This document shows, piece after piece, positions 48,887 to 57,873 of a stretch of DNA of 64,000 nucleotides. Every line of letters begins with the position of its first letter. The first letter of the stretch is position 1. Origin of the DNA: Amycolatopsis sp. (GTDB taxonomy: Bacteria > Actinomycetota > Actinomycetes > Mycobacteriales > Pseudonocardiaceae). Position numbers and translations under genes: made by a program. The notes beneath the pieces were generated by a model. It was given only the letters and a program-made list of their open reading frames with translations, made no database searches and was not told the origin of the DNA. The DNA lies in assembly GCF_025464955.1 (NCBI RefSeq), contig NZ_JAODNM010000015.1, positions 1 to 64,000 on the forward strand, written 5' to 3'.

Positions 48887-50296
48887 TCAGGCGATCCAGA
48901 CGGTCTTGAGGTTGCAGAACTCGCGGATGCCCGCCGCCCCGAGTTCGCGTCCGTAGCCCGAGTTGCGGACCCCGCCGAACGGTAGTTCGGGGTATGAGAC
49001 CGACATGCCGTTGATGAACACGGCGCCGGCGTCGAGCGCATCGACGATCCGCTGGGCCTGGTCCTCGTCCGTCGTCCACACCGCGGAGCTGAGTCCGAAC
49101 GGTGTGCCGTTGGCCAGCGTGACGGCCTCCTGCTCGTCGGCCGCCCGGTAGAGGACGGCGACGGGCCCGAACGCTTCCTCTTGGAAGAGCCGCGAATCGG
49201 GGCCGACGTTGTCGAGCAGGGTGGGTGGGTAGTACCAGCCAGCGCTGCCCGTGGGCGTCGCGGCCGTGGCGAGTACCCGCGCGCCGTGGGCGATGGCGTC
49301 CTCGACCTGGGCGGCAAGTTCGTCGCGGCCGTCGAGTGTTGCGATAGGACCGATATCGGTGGTCTCCTCGAGCGGGTCGCCGACCGAGAGCGCGGCGATC
49401 TTCGCGGCGAACAGCGCGGCGAACTCGTCGTATACGTCGGTGTGGACGATGAAGCGTTTCCCTGCGATGCAGGACTGGCCGTTGTTGTTCATCCTGGCCG
49501 CGACGGCCGTGGTCGCGGCCTGTTCGACGTCGGCGCTGGGCAGGACGAGAAACGGATCCGAGCCGCCGAGCTCCAGCACGGTCTTCTTGATCGCGCGACC
49601 GGCGAGCGCACCCACGCTGCGCCCGGCGCCGTCGGATCCGGTCAGGGTGACCGCCGCGGTCCTGGGGTCGGCGATGATCGACCCGACGCTGTCCGAGCCG
49701 ATCAGCAGCGCGCTGAACGAACCAGGTGGGAAGCCGCCACGGATGAACAACGAATCGAGGTACAGCGCGGACTGTGGCACGTTCGAGGCGTGCTTGAGCA
49801 CGCCCGCGTTGCCCGCCATGAGCGCGGGGGCGGCGAACCGCATCGCTTGCCAGATCGGATAGTTCCACGGCATGACTGCCAGCACGACGCCGAGTGGCTG
49901 GTATTTCGTAAGTGCCCGGCGGGCGCCGACCTGCTCCGGTGCGGGCAACGGCTGTTCGGCGAGAAACTCTTCGGCGTGGTCGGCGTAGTAGCGCATGGTG
50001 CGCGCGCTCTTGGTGACCTCGGCGCGAGCCTGCCGGATCGGCTTGCCCATCTCGACGACGATGGCGTGGGCGACTTCTTCGCAGTCGGCTTCCAGCAGGT
50101 CGGCCGCTTGCCTCAGCCACGACGCACGGGTGCGAAAGTCCGTGGCACGAAGCAGGCGTACCGCGTCGTGTGCCGCCTGGACACATGCTTCGATCGCCGC
50201 CGGACCTTGCGTGGCGAACTGCGTGACCACCTCTCCGGTGGCCGGGTTCGTCACGGCGATCGAGCGCTTGACCGGGGCTTCGGCGGCTGTCGTCAT
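48887..50296 (-). CDS. NAD(P)-dependent aldehyde dehydrogenase (GabD-like)
   Basis: A 469-residue aldehyde dehydrogenase of the succinate-semialdehyde type. Cofactor segment MPWNYPIWQAMRFAAPAL, general base in LELGGSDPF and catalytic cysteine in NNNGQSCIAGKRF are present. ATG at 50296 follows AAAGG at six bases. It lies 22 bp downstream of the GntR gene on the same strand and is probably co-transcribed with it. The true substrate could be another semialdehyde of the pathway served by the 2-oxoacid dehydrogenase genes. Confidence 0.85.
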   Translation of the reverse strand: MTTAAEAPVKRSIAVTNPATGEVVTQFATQGPAAIEACVQAAHDAVRLLRATDFRTRASWLRQAADLLEADCEEVAHAIVVEMGKPIRQARAEVTKSARTMRYYADHAEEFLAEQPLPAPEQVGARRALTKYQPLGVVLAVMPWNYPIWQAMRFAAPALMAGNAGVLKHASNVPQSALYLDSLFIRGGFPPGSFSALLIGSDSVGSIIADPRTAAVTLTGSDGAGRSVGALAGRAIKKTVLELGGSDPFLVLPSADVEQAATTAVAARMNNNGQSCIAGKRFIVHTDVYDEFAALFAAKIAALSVGDPLEETTDIGPIATLDGRDELAAQVEDAIAHGARVLATAATPTGSAGWYYPPTLLDNVGPDSRLFQEEAFGPVAVLYRAADEQEAVTLANGTPFGLSSAVWTTDEDQAQRIVDALDAGAVFINGMSVSYPELPFGGVRNSGYGRELGAAGIREFCNLKTVWIA

Positions 50297-50318
50297 CTGC
50301 GGCCTTTCTGCTGGGAAT

Positions 50319-51041
50319 TCAGGGTGAGCGGTGAACGGTGAACAGCTCGGGATGGCGTGCGAGTTGCAGCCGGGTCCGCCGGATGTGCGCCCTGGCGACC
50401 AGTTCCGCTTGGTCCGTATCGCCTTCGCGCAACGCGCGGACCAGCATGCGGTGTTCGTCGTGGACGATGGTGTCGCCCTGGTCCAGGAAGACCCGGGTGA
50501 ACATCAGGCGGTAGTGGTGCGTCATGTTCCACATCCGCTGCACGATCTCGTCGAGGACGACGGTCTTCGCGCCGGAGTACGAGAGGTCGTGGAATTCGCG
50601 GTCCAGTCGCAGGAACTCGTCGGCACTGCTCGTGTTCGCCATCTGCTCGGCGAGCGCGTCCATCCGGTCGCAGACGTCGGGTGCCAGCCCGGGCATGCTC
50701 GCGGCCAGCAGCAGCGGTTCGACCTGTTCGCGGATCCGGTAGAACTCCTCGCATTCGCCGAGGTCGAACTGGGACACCCAGGCACCGGAGTTCGCGACGA
50801 GCTTTACCAGGCCGTCGGCTTCCAGGATGCTGAGCGCGCTTCGGACCGGGATGCGGCTGACGCCGTATTTCGCGGCGATTTCCTCCTGCCGGATCCGGCT
50901 GCCGGGTGCCAGCTCACCCGAGAGGATGGCGTCGCGTACCCCGTCGGCGATGCGGCGGCTGTTGTTGCCGACGCCGGTTTTCTCGCTGCTGGGTGACACT
51001 GGGGCGCCGGGTTCATGCTCGTCGGTCATGATGGACATCAT
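50319..51041 (-). CDS. GntR/FCD-family regulator
   Basis: A 240-residue GntR regulator. A winged helix (about 28-90; RIRQEEIAAKYGVSRIPVRS, LEADGLVKLVANSGAWV) precedes an FCD domain with DREFHDLSY and RMLVRALREGD-HIRRT segments. The ATG starts at 51041, 51038 and 51029 are alternatives; 51041 is listed. It sits two bases after the VOC gene on the same strand. Paired direct repeats upstream of the E1 and VOC genes are its likely target. Confidence 0.83.
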   Translation of the reverse strand: MMSIMTDEHEPGAPVSPSSEKTGVGNNSRRIADGVRDAILSGELAPGSRIRQEEIAAKYGVSRIPVRSALSILEADGLVKLVANSGAWVSQFDLGECEEFYRIREQVEPLLLAASMPGLAPDVCDRMDALAEQMANTSSADEFLRLDREFHDLSYSGAKTVVLDEIVQRMWNMTHHYRLMFTRVFLDQGDTIVHDEHRMLVRALREGDTDQAELVARAHIRRTRLQLARHPELFTVHRSP

Positions 51042-51043
51042 GC

Positions 51044-51568
51044 CTAACGCGCCGGATGCGCGGGATGCCACAGGGTCAGTGTCGCGTCCGTTTCGTAGGC
51101 TTTGCCGCGCGGGAAGCTCACCAGTTCGAACTGCATTCCCCACGGGGCGAGGAAATAGACCCAGCGCTGCCCGGCGCTGGCGTTCTTGCTCTCGACGGGT
51201 TTGCCGAGGACCTGGACACCGCGCGTGCGCAGATAGGCGACCGCGGTATCGAGATCGTCGACGTAGAACGCGATGTGGTGGCCCCCGATATCGCTGTTGC
51301 GCGGCTGCGGCCGCTGCTCGTCGGCGGGCTCCCACCCGAAAACCTCGAAGTTGGGGCCGAATCCGCAGCGGTAGAAGCGCAGTTTGCGCATGACCGACCG
51401 GGGATGCACGTTGAGCTGCTCGTGCATCCAGTCGTCCTCGTACACGAACGGGCCGAGCTCGTACACGCGCTCACAGCCGAGCACTCCGACCAGGAAGTCA
51501 TCCGCTTCGTCAAGATCGGGCACGGTGAAACCGACGTGTTCCGCGCCGCGCAGGCCTGGCACTGGCAT
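51044..51568 (-). CDS. VOC/glyoxalase-family protein
   Basis: A 174-residue vicinal oxygen chelate protein with two half-domains. The first begins EHVGFTVPDLDEADDFLVGV and the second HHIAFYVDDLDTAVAYLRTR, with metal-type residues H in each start and E in MQFELVSFP. ATG at 51568 lies right after AAGGAGG; the long upstream frame overlaps the divergent E1 gene and is not coding. Possible roles are dioxygenase, epimerase or glyoxalase; the substrate presumably feeds the neighbouring pathway. Confidence 0.82.
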   Translation of the reverse strand: MPVPGLRGAEHVGFTVPDLDEADDFLVGVLGCERVYELGPFVYEDDWMHEQLNVHPRSVMRKLRFYRCGFGPNFEVFGWEPADEQRPQPRNSDIGGHHIAFYVDDLDTAVAYLRTRGVQVLGKPVESKNASAGQRWVYFLAPWGMQFELVSFPRGKAYETDATLTLWHPAHPAR

Positions 51569-51585
51569 CCATCCTCCTTGTAGCT

Positions 51586-51659
51586 CGATTGGATACAGTA
51601 CCGCCCCAAATGCCGATGTCAACACGGGAAGAGCGGCGATCGGGCTTGCGATTGGATAC
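51586..51659. promoter_or_regulatory. paired CGATTGGATAC repeats in divergent promoter
   Basis: CGATTGGATAC occurs at 51586-51596 and again at 51649-51659, 63 bp apart (about six helical turns), in the 166-bp gap between VOC and E1 genes. TTGGATAC...GGTATCTTGG near 51653-51677 also forms a loose dyad. These are likely regulator sites. Confidence 0.5.
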
Positions 51660-51734
51660 GATGTCTGGGTATCTTGGTGAAGTTCGGCGCGGCGCGACGC
51701 GTCTTCCGGGGATCGAAAGCGGCGAGGAAAGCTG

Positions 51735-53924
51735 ATGCCACGACAACGACGTTTGGAACCGATCCGGCCCTGGGTGCAGCTCAGTACGACCAGGGCGGAC
51801 TGGCAGGACGCCGACCCGGCCCTGCTGGGCGCGATGCTCGGGCAACTGCAGCTGATCCGCGCGTTCGAGGAGACCGTGCTCGAACTGGCGTCCGAGGGGT
51901 TGGTGCACGGGCCGGCGCATTCGAGTATCGGGCAGGAAGGCGGGGCCGTCGGCTCGGCCATCGGGCTGCGCACCGCGGACGCGATGAACGGCTCCCACCG
52001 GAGCCACCACCAGTTCCTGGCCAAGGCCATCACCCACCTCACCGGTGGAAAACTCGACCTGAGCGCGCTCGTCGACGACGACGTCCTCGCGTTGCTCCGC
52101 CGTACGTTGGACGAGATTCTGGGGCTATCACAGGGATTCAGTCGGGGGCGCGGCGGTTCCATCCATCTGCAGTGGCTCGAAGCGGGTGCGCTCGGCAGCA
52201 ACGCGATCGTCGGTGGCGGGGTTCCGCTGGCCGCTGGGAACGCGTGGGCGCAGCGGCGCGCCGGCACTGACGACGTGACCGTCGCCTACTTCGGCGACGG
52301 CGCCGTGAACATCGGCTCCGTGCTCGAGACGATGAACCTCGCCGCCGCCTGGGATCTGCCGCTGTGTTTCTTCATCGAGAACAACCTCTACGCGGTCTCG
52401 ACAAAGGTCGCCGAGGTGACGCGCGAGGACAGGCTGTCCGGGCGCGGGCTCGGTTTCGGCCTTCCCTCGTGGAAGGTCGACGGGATGGATCCGCTTGCCG
52501 TGCATCTGGCGATGGCGCAGGCCGAAGAGGTCATGCGCGCCGGTGACGGCCCGACCGTCGTCGAGGTGGAGGTCTACCGCTACTACCACCAGAACGGGGC
52601 GTACCCCGGCAGTGCCTTCGGCTATCGCACGAAGGAGGAGGAAGCCGCTTGGCGCGAGCGCGACCCCATCATCAAGGTGGCGGGCGAAATGCGGCGGCTG
52701 GACCTGCTCGACGAGCCGGCCGCGGACGGCGTACGCGACCAGGCGCGCGAGGCGATGCGCCGGGTCACCGGTGAGCTGCTCGAGCCTGATCCGGCCGCGG
52801 ACGGCAAACGGCGGATCCGGCCCGAGCTGTGGCCGGACCCCGCGACCGTCGACGACGGGCTTCGCGGCGACGCCGGCGAGCTCGACAGCGCCCGCGTCCT
52901 CGATCCGGCCGGGTACCGCGGCCCCACCACGTCGGCCCGGTTCGTCGACGTCGCGTCGAACGTGCTCGGCCGCCGGATGGAGACCGACCCGCGGGTGGTC
53001 GTCCTCGGCGAAGACGTCCACCGGCTCGGTGGCGGGACCAATGGTGTCACCAAGCACGCCCTGCAGGTCGCGGCGGATCGGGTGCTGGGCACCCCGATCA
53101 GCGAGAACGCGTTCGCCGGCCTGGGCGGCGGGATGGCGCTGGACGGCCGGTTTCGCCCGGTGGTCGAGTTCATGTACCCGGACTTCCTCTGGGTCGCCGC
53201 GGACCAGCTGTTCAACCAGATCGGCAAGGCGCGGCACATGTTCGGCGGGCACAACACCGTTCCGTTCGTGCTGCGGACCAAGGTCGCGATGGGCACCGGC
53301 TACGGTTCGCAGCACCTGATGGATCCGGCCGGGATCTTCGTCACCAGCCCGGGCTGGCGCATCGTCGCCCCCTCGACGGCGTCCGACTACATCGGACTGT
53401 TCAACGCCGCGATGGCACTGGAGGACCCGGTTCTGGTCATCGAGCACGTGGATCTCTACCCGGAGCGGCAGGAAGTTCCGCTGGACGACCTCGACTACGT
53501 GCTGCCACCGGGAACAGCCGCGGTGCGCCGCGCCGGATCCGAGCTCACGGTCATCAGCTACCTGTCGATGGTCGGCAAGTGCGCGGCGGCGATCGATCGG
53601 TCCGAAGTGGACGGCGAGCTGATCGACCTGCGCTGGCTCGACCGCGCCTCGCTCGACTGGGACACGATCGGCATCAGCATCCGCAAGACCAACGCGGTGC
53701 TCATCGTCGAGCAGGGCGCACGCGGTACGTCCTACGGCGGCTGGCTCGCGGACGAGATCCAACGCCGCTACTTCGACTGGCTCGACATGCCGGTCCGTCG
53801 TGTCACCGGCACCGACGCGAGCCCGAGCATCTCCCGCGTCCTCGAGGCGGCGGCTATCGCCGGGGTCGACGACATCGCCACCGCGCTGCGCGCCTGCAAG
53901 GCCGAACTGGGCGGGGGTGCCTGA
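51735..53924 (+). CDS. fused E1 alpha-beta of 2-oxoacid dehydrogenase
   Basis: A 729-residue thiamine-diphosphate enzyme. The N-terminal half (about 20-335) is an E1 alpha subunit with the ThDP motif GDGAVNIG...ENN. The C-terminal half (about 395-725) is an E1 beta subunit (TSARFVDVASNVLGRRMETD, LGEDVHRLGG, ENAFAGLGGG). These are usually separate genes of about 330 residues each. ATG at 51735 follows GAGGAAA. The E2 start overlaps its stop. Acetoin, pyruvate, branched-chain and other 2-oxoacids are all possible substrates. Confidence 0.87.
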   Translation: MPRQRRLEPIRPWVQLSTTRADWQDADPALLGAMLGQLQLIRAFEETVLELASEGLVHGPAHSSIGQEGGAVGSAIGLRTADAMNGSHRSHHQFLAKAITHLTGGKLDLSALVDDDVLALLRRTLDEILGLSQGFSRGRGGSIHLQWLEAGALGSNAIVGGGVPLAAGNAWAQRRAGTDDVTVAYFGDGAVNIGSVLETMNLAAAWDLPLCFFIENNLYAVSTKVAEVTREDRLSGRGLGFGLPSWKVDGMDPLAVHLAMAQAEEVMRAGDGPTVVEVEVYRYYHQNGAYPGSAFGYRTKEEEAAWRERDPIIKVAGEMRRLDLLDEPAADGVRDQAREAMRRVTGELLEPDPAADGKRRIRPELWPDPATVDDGLRGDAGELDSARVLDPAGYRGPTTSARFVDVASNVLGRRMETDPRVVVLGEDVHRLGGGTNGVTKHALQVAADRVLGTPISENAFAGLGGGMALDGRFRPVVEFMYPDFLWVAADQLFNQIGKARHMFGGHNTVPFVLRTKVAMGTGYGSQHLMDPAGIFVTSPGWRIVAPSTASDYIGLFNAAMALEDPVLVIEHVDLYPERQEVPLDDLDYVLPPGTAAVRRAGSELTVISYLSMVGKCAAAIDRSEVDGELIDLRWLDRASLDWDTIGISIRKTNAVLIVEQGARGTSYGGWLADEIQRRYFDWLDMPVRRVTGTDASPSISRVLEAAAIAGVDDIATALRACKAELGGGA

Positions 53925-55189
53925 TGCCCGCTGTCATCCGCATGCCGGAACTGCTCGCCGGTGCCGCCGAGGCGGTCCTGCTCTCCTGGTACGTCTCACC
54001 CGGCGAGGAAGTCTCCCCGGGGCAGGTCGTGGCGGAGATCGAAACCGACAAGGCAACCGTCGAGCTCGCGGCCGATCACGGTGGTGTCGCCGCGGGGCTG
54101 CTGGTGGAAGGCGGCGCGTCGGTCGCGGTCGGCACTCCCATCCTCGTCCTGGCCGGGAGCGGCGAATCGGCGGACGAGGCGATGGCCGGTTTCGCGGCAC
54201 CGGCGACGCCGTCGGTCGCATCGGACAACGGCTCGGCCGGTGACCCGGCTGAGCGAGCCGCGGCACAGCCGGCCGCGGCGGTGGCGTTGTCGGCGTTGTC
54301 GGAGCGGCGATTCGCCACCCCGCTGGTTCGAAAGCTCGCGCGTGAACGCGGTATCGACCTCGCCGTGGTTACGGGTACTGGGCCTGCCGGGCGCGTCGTG
54401 CGCCGGGACCTGGAACACCACCGCCCGGAAGAGAACGAGACTGTCGCTACCGCTGCGCGGCCGGCATCGCCGTCGTCCGGCGCCACCGAGCCGGGGGAGC
54501 AGGGCTACGTCGAGATCCCGCACACCCCAATGCGCCGTGCCATCGCGCGGCGGCTCACCGAGAGCAAGAGCACGGTCCCGCACTTCTACCTCGAGGCCGA
54601 CTGCCGCGTCGACGCACTCCTGGAGCTGCGGCGGGCGATCAAGGCCGACGAGTCGATACCGGTCACGCCCTCGCTCAACGACTTCGTCCTCAAGGCGGTG
54701 GCAGCGGCGTTCACCGAAGTCCCCGACGCGAACGTGGTCTGGACTGCCGACGCGGTGCGCAGGTACGACTCGGTCTCCATCGCGGTGGCGGTGGCTGTCG
54801 ACAATGGACTGGTCACGCCGGTCGTTCGGAACGTGGACCGGCGTTCGCTCGGCGATGTCAGCCGCACGACCGCGAGCCTTGCGGTACGCGCCCGCGAGGG
54901 AAAGCTCAAACAAGCCGATCTCGAAGGTGGTTCGTTCGCCGTGTCGAACCTGGGCATGTACGGGATCGAGCGATTTGCCGCCATCATCTCGCCGCCGCAT
55001 TCGGGCATCCTCGCCGTCGGTGCCGCCACTCGACGCCCTGTCGTGGACGAGCACGGTGCGCTCGGTGTCGCGACGATGATGACTGTCACGCTCTCCGGCG
55101 ATCACCGCGCGCTCGACGGCGTCCTGGGCGCCCAGTGGTTGACGGCGTTCCGGAAAACTCTCGAGAACCCGATGAAGATCCTGGTGTAG
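53924..55189 (+). CDS. E2 dihydrolipoamide acyltransferase
   Basis: A 421-residue E2. The lipoyl domain (1-78) has the lipoylated K43 in EIETDKATVE. A peripheral subunit-binding domain lies near 127-160 (ATPLVRKLARERGIDLAVVT). The catalytic acyltransferase domain (about 195-421) ends with the active-site GDHRALDG. ATG at 53924 shares a base with the E1 stop. There is one lipoyl domain only. No E3 (lipoamide dehydrogenase) gene is present, so the complex must use one encoded elsewhere. Confidence 0.9.
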   Translation: MPAVIRMPELLAGAAEAVLLSWYVSPGEEVSPGQVVAEIETDKATVELAADHGGVAAGLLVEGGASVAVGTPILVLAGSGESADEAMAGFAAPATPSVASDNGSAGDPAERAAAQPAAAVALSALSERRFATPLVRKLARERGIDLAVVTGTGPAGRVVRRDLEHHRPEENETVATAARPASPSSGATEPGEQGYVEIPHTPMRRAIARRLTESKSTVPHFYLEADCRVDALLELRRAIKADESIPVTPSLNDFVLKAVAAAFTEVPDANVVWTADAVRRYDSVSIAVAVAVDNGLVTPVVRNVDRRSLGDVSRTTASLAVRAREGKLKQADLEGGSFAVSNLGMYGIERFAAIISPPHSGILAVGAATRRPVVDEHGALGVATMMTVTLSGDHRALDGVLGAQWLTAFRKTLENPMKILV

Positions 55190-55237
55190 CCGCCCTCGCT
55201 TCGCGCGTGGACCGTCTACAAGGGACATCTGCTGGCG

Positions 55238-56038
55238 TCAGGCGAAGATGCGTACCCAGTCGACGTGGACGGTGACGTTGTCGGGGGTGGACGCGTCCGG
55301 CGCCGGAATCCAGCCGGGCGCGCCATATGGGCCGGGCTCCTGCTGCACGACCAGGTGCATCGGCGTGTTCGGGATGCCGGGGTGGTTGGCGCTGAAACGC
55401 GTGTCGTACACGGTCTGGCCGTCGATGGAGTACTTGACGTAGCCGGGTTGCCAGTCGACCGCGTACACGTGCCACTGGGTGTAGTCGCCGGTGAGCTTGC
55501 CGCTGTCGTGCTGGCCGCCGGGCGGGGAGCCCCAGTGGATCGATGACAGCGCGGTGTTCTTCTGCGGGCGGGCGCTTTCGACGAGGTCGAGCTCGCCGTC
55601 CTGCGGCCAGCGGTTCGACTGCGGCCACAGGAGCATCGCGACGCCGTACCCCTTTCCGGGGTCGAACTTCGCCCGGACCATCCACAGCCCGTAGGTCCGG
55701 TCGCCGTCGCCGCGGCACCAGCACAGCGCGCCCGAGGTGTTGGCTTTGCCGCTGGGATCCTTACCGTGCCCGTTGATCCGCAGCTCTCCGTCGCCGACAC
55801 TGATCTCGTCGGGTTTCCAGTGCGAGATGCGGTTCGACGACTTCGAGTCGTAGGGCGACCACTTGGTCGTGTCCAGCGCCGCGCCGTTGAACTCCTCCGA
55901 CGCGACCAGCGGCCGTCCCTGCGCGATGCCCTCCACGACGTCCGAGCCCTGCGCCGAGACGACGCCGACCTGGAATCCGAGCAGCAGGCAGATCCCCACC
56001 GCCACCACGGCCTTTGTGCGCGTCTTCCACTTGGTCAT
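55238..56038 (-). CDS. secreted GH16 glycoside hydrolase at end of polysaccharide operon
   Basis: A 266-residue enzyme with a signal peptide (RTKAVVAVGICLLLGFQVGV) and a single GH16 domain. The catalytic E149-L-D151-L-V-E154 is intact, preceded by WPQDG. There are no binding modules, unlike the GH16 at 42558. ATG at 56038 is used; GTG at 56044 is possible. Lying directly after the polysaccharide genes, it may trim or release the polymer they make rather than digest foreign glucan. Confidence 0.85.
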   Translation of the reverse strand: MTKWKTRTKAVVAVGICLLLGFQVGVVSAQGSDVVEGIAQGRPLVASEEFNGAALDTTKWSPYDSKSSNRISHWKPDEISVGDGELRINGHGKDPSGKANTSGALCWCRGDGDRTYGLWMVRAKFDPGKGYGVAMLLWPQSNRWPQDGELDLVESARPQKNTALSSIHWGSPPGGQHDSGKLTGDYTQWHVYAVDWQPGYVKYSIDGQTVYDTRFSANHPGIPNTPMHLVVQQEPGPYGAPGWIPAPDASTPDNVTVHVDWVRIFA

Positions 56039-56075
56039 GAGCACCCGTTCGTTCTCGTCGCGAAATCGGTCTTGT

Positions 56076-56267
56076 CTACAGCTGGGCCGCTACTCTCGCC
56101 ACGAGCGTCGCCACCAGCACGATGACTGCCGCGCCCGTCGCGAGGTCGAAGCGCCGCAGCACCGGCCGCTCGGCGGTGCCCAGCTCGGCGACCGTCGTGC
56201 GGGCGAGCACCAACACCAGCAGCAGCCCGAACACTGCGGCCGCGGCCCAGTCCAGTTCGTGGATCAT
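56076..56267 (-). CDS. small two-helix membrane protein
   Basis: A 63-residue protein with two hydrophobic helices (WAAAAVFGLLLVLVLA and TGAAVIVLVATLVARVA) around a short charged loop (ERPVLRRFD). ATG at 56267 overlaps the acyltransferase stop by four bases, which supports it being real. Function unknown; its place in the operon suggests an accessory to polysaccharide assembly. Confidence 0.65.
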   Translation of the reverse strand: MIHELDWAAAAVFGLLLVLVLARTTVAELGTAERPVLRRFDLATGAAVIVLVATLVARVAAQL

Positions 56268-56812
56268 CGGACGCGCGCCCGCACACTCGGGCGGACCAGC
56301 CGGGCGGGCACACCGGCGTAGACGCCGGGTTCCGTGCAGTCGGCGGTCACCACCGCGCCCGCCGCTACGACGACGTCGTCGGCGATCGTGACGCCCGGCA
56401 GGATCGTCACCCTCGCCCCGGTCCAGACCCGGTCACCGATCCGCACCGGCCGCCCGACCGGGCTGCGTGAAATGCCGGTCGCGGTGGTTTCGTGGTGCGA
56501 GGTGACCACCATCGCCTGCATGCCGAGCTGGCAGTCGCGGCCGATCGACACTTCGCCGACCATCTCGAAGAAGCAGCCGGTGTTCACGAACGTTCCGGCG
56601 CCCACCGTGAGGTTCCGTGGCCGGCCCGCGATTTCGAGGCCGGGGAAGATGTTCGGCGTGCGGACGTCCATGCCGCAGGCGCGATAGATCAGCCACCGCA
56701 GGGGGCGGGGCACGAGGTTGCTGCCGGCGATGACGTTGAGCAGCGTCCGCCTGGTCAGCAGCGCGAACTCGATCCGCAGCTCGCGCACGATCCGTTTGCC
56801 CAGATCGCTCAT
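56264..56812 (-). CDS. hexapeptide-repeat acyltransferase
   Basis: A 182-residue left-handed beta-helix acetyltransferase of the WcaF/Maa type. It shows repeating hexapeptides (VSIGRDCQLGMQAMV, VRIGDRVWTGARVTILPGVT, VVVAAGAVVTADC) and the catalytic-type histidine pair in TSHHET. It probably O-acetylates a sugar of the exopolysaccharide. ATG at 56812 overlaps the pyruvyl transferase stop by four bases. Confidence 0.87.
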   Translation of the reverse strand: MSDLGKRIVRELRIEFALLTRRTLLNVIAGSNLVPRPLRWLIYRACGMDVRTPNIFPGLEIAGRPRNLTVGAGTFVNTGCFFEMVGEVSIGRDCQLGMQAMVVTSHHETTATGISRSPVGRPVRIGDRVWTGARVTILPGVTIADDVVVAAGAVVTADCTEPGVYAGVPARLVRPSVRARVR

Positions 56813-57873
56813 CGGAGGCTCCCCGCGACTTCGGCGCCGGAGCGGATCCGCGCCAGCTCCCCGCGCAACCGGGCGCGGAGCACGTCCACCTCGCCCAGCA
56901 GCCGCACCGACTCGGCCGGACGTCGCCCGGCCAGCTCGTCGACGTGCTCGCGCAGGATGCCCGCCGTGACGTGGTCGGTGCGGACGGACCGCTCCGCCGT
57001 CCCGACGGAGGCGAGGAAGTCGGCGCACTTCGGTTGGTACTCCAGCCCGACCATCGGTACCGCGGCGGCGGCGGCCAGCACCAGCGCGTGCAGCCGTTCG
57101 GCCACGAGCACGGTGCAGTCGCCGACCGCGGCGAAGTAGTCGGGCACGGTGTAGGCGGGGCGGATCTCGGCCCGCTCGTCGGCCACGTCAGCGCGGCGAA
57201 GCGCCTCCTCCGCGAACCACTGGTCCTTCGGGTTGATCACCAGGAACCGGACGGACCAGCCGTCGGCCACGACACCGCGAGCCAGCTCGGCGACGGCGTC
57301 GATCACCCGCTCGTGGTCGTGGCCCCACAGGTCGTCGCCGAAGCCCAAGTTGACGCCGAGGAGCTTCTCCCGGGGTGTTGTCGCCTCGGCCGGCTCGTGC
57401 AGCAGCGCCGGATCGCCCACCACTTCCGCGTGGACGCCCACGGAGTCCAGAAGGGCAGCCGAACGCGGGCCGCGCACGGTGACCCGGTCGAACCGGCCAC
57501 ACAGCCCGGGCCAGCGCGCCAGTTCGCCTCCGGCGGAGAAGGAGTTCTTACCCTGAAACGCGGGATCCTCGACCCCGATGCCGATCAGGTGCCACGGGCT
57601 GCGCCGGGCCAGCAGCACGCCGGTGGCTTCCAGCAGCAGCCGCCAGTTCCGCCGTCCGACGACCGTGCCGCCGCCGACGAGCACCGCCCGGTCGCCGGCA
57701 CCGCGGAAGCCGCCCCCGAGGACTCGCCGGGCGAACTGCTTCGGGTCGTGCGGAACGTGCCACGGCTCGACGGCGGGCAGCCGCGGGAGCAGCGCGTCGG
57801 CGATGGCGTCGTCACCGAGGTTTCCGTGGCCGGTCCAGCCGACGTAGACCAGGCGGGCGCGCGAATCGTTCAT
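56809..57873 (-). CDS. polysaccharide pyruvyl transferase family protein
   Basis: A 354-residue member of the CsaB/WcaK polysaccharide pyruvyl transferase family. The N-terminal YVGWTGHGNLGDDAIADALL and C-terminal LVAERLHALVLAAAAAVPMV with EYQPKCADF are characteristic. It should add ketal-linked pyruvate to a sugar, giving the polymer negative charge. ATG at 57873 follows GGAGG at six bases and overlaps the next upstream gene. Confidence 0.85.
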   Translation of the reverse strand: MNDSRARLVYVGWTGHGNLGDDAIADALLPRLPAVEPWHVPHDPKQFARRVLGGGFRGAGDRAVLVGGGTVVGRRNWRLLLEATGVLLARRSPWHLIGIGVEDPAFQGKNSFSAGGELARWPGLCGRFDRVTVRGPRSAALLDSVGVHAEVVGDPALLHEPAEATTPREKLLGVNLGFGDDLWGHDHERVIDAVAELARGVVADGWSVRFLVINPKDQWFAEEALRRADVADERAEIRPAYTVPDYFAAVGDCTVLVAERLHALVLAAAAAVPMVGLEYQPKCADFLASVGTAERSVRTDHVTAGILREHVDELAGRRPAESVRLLGEVDVLRARLRGELARIRSGAEVAGSLR

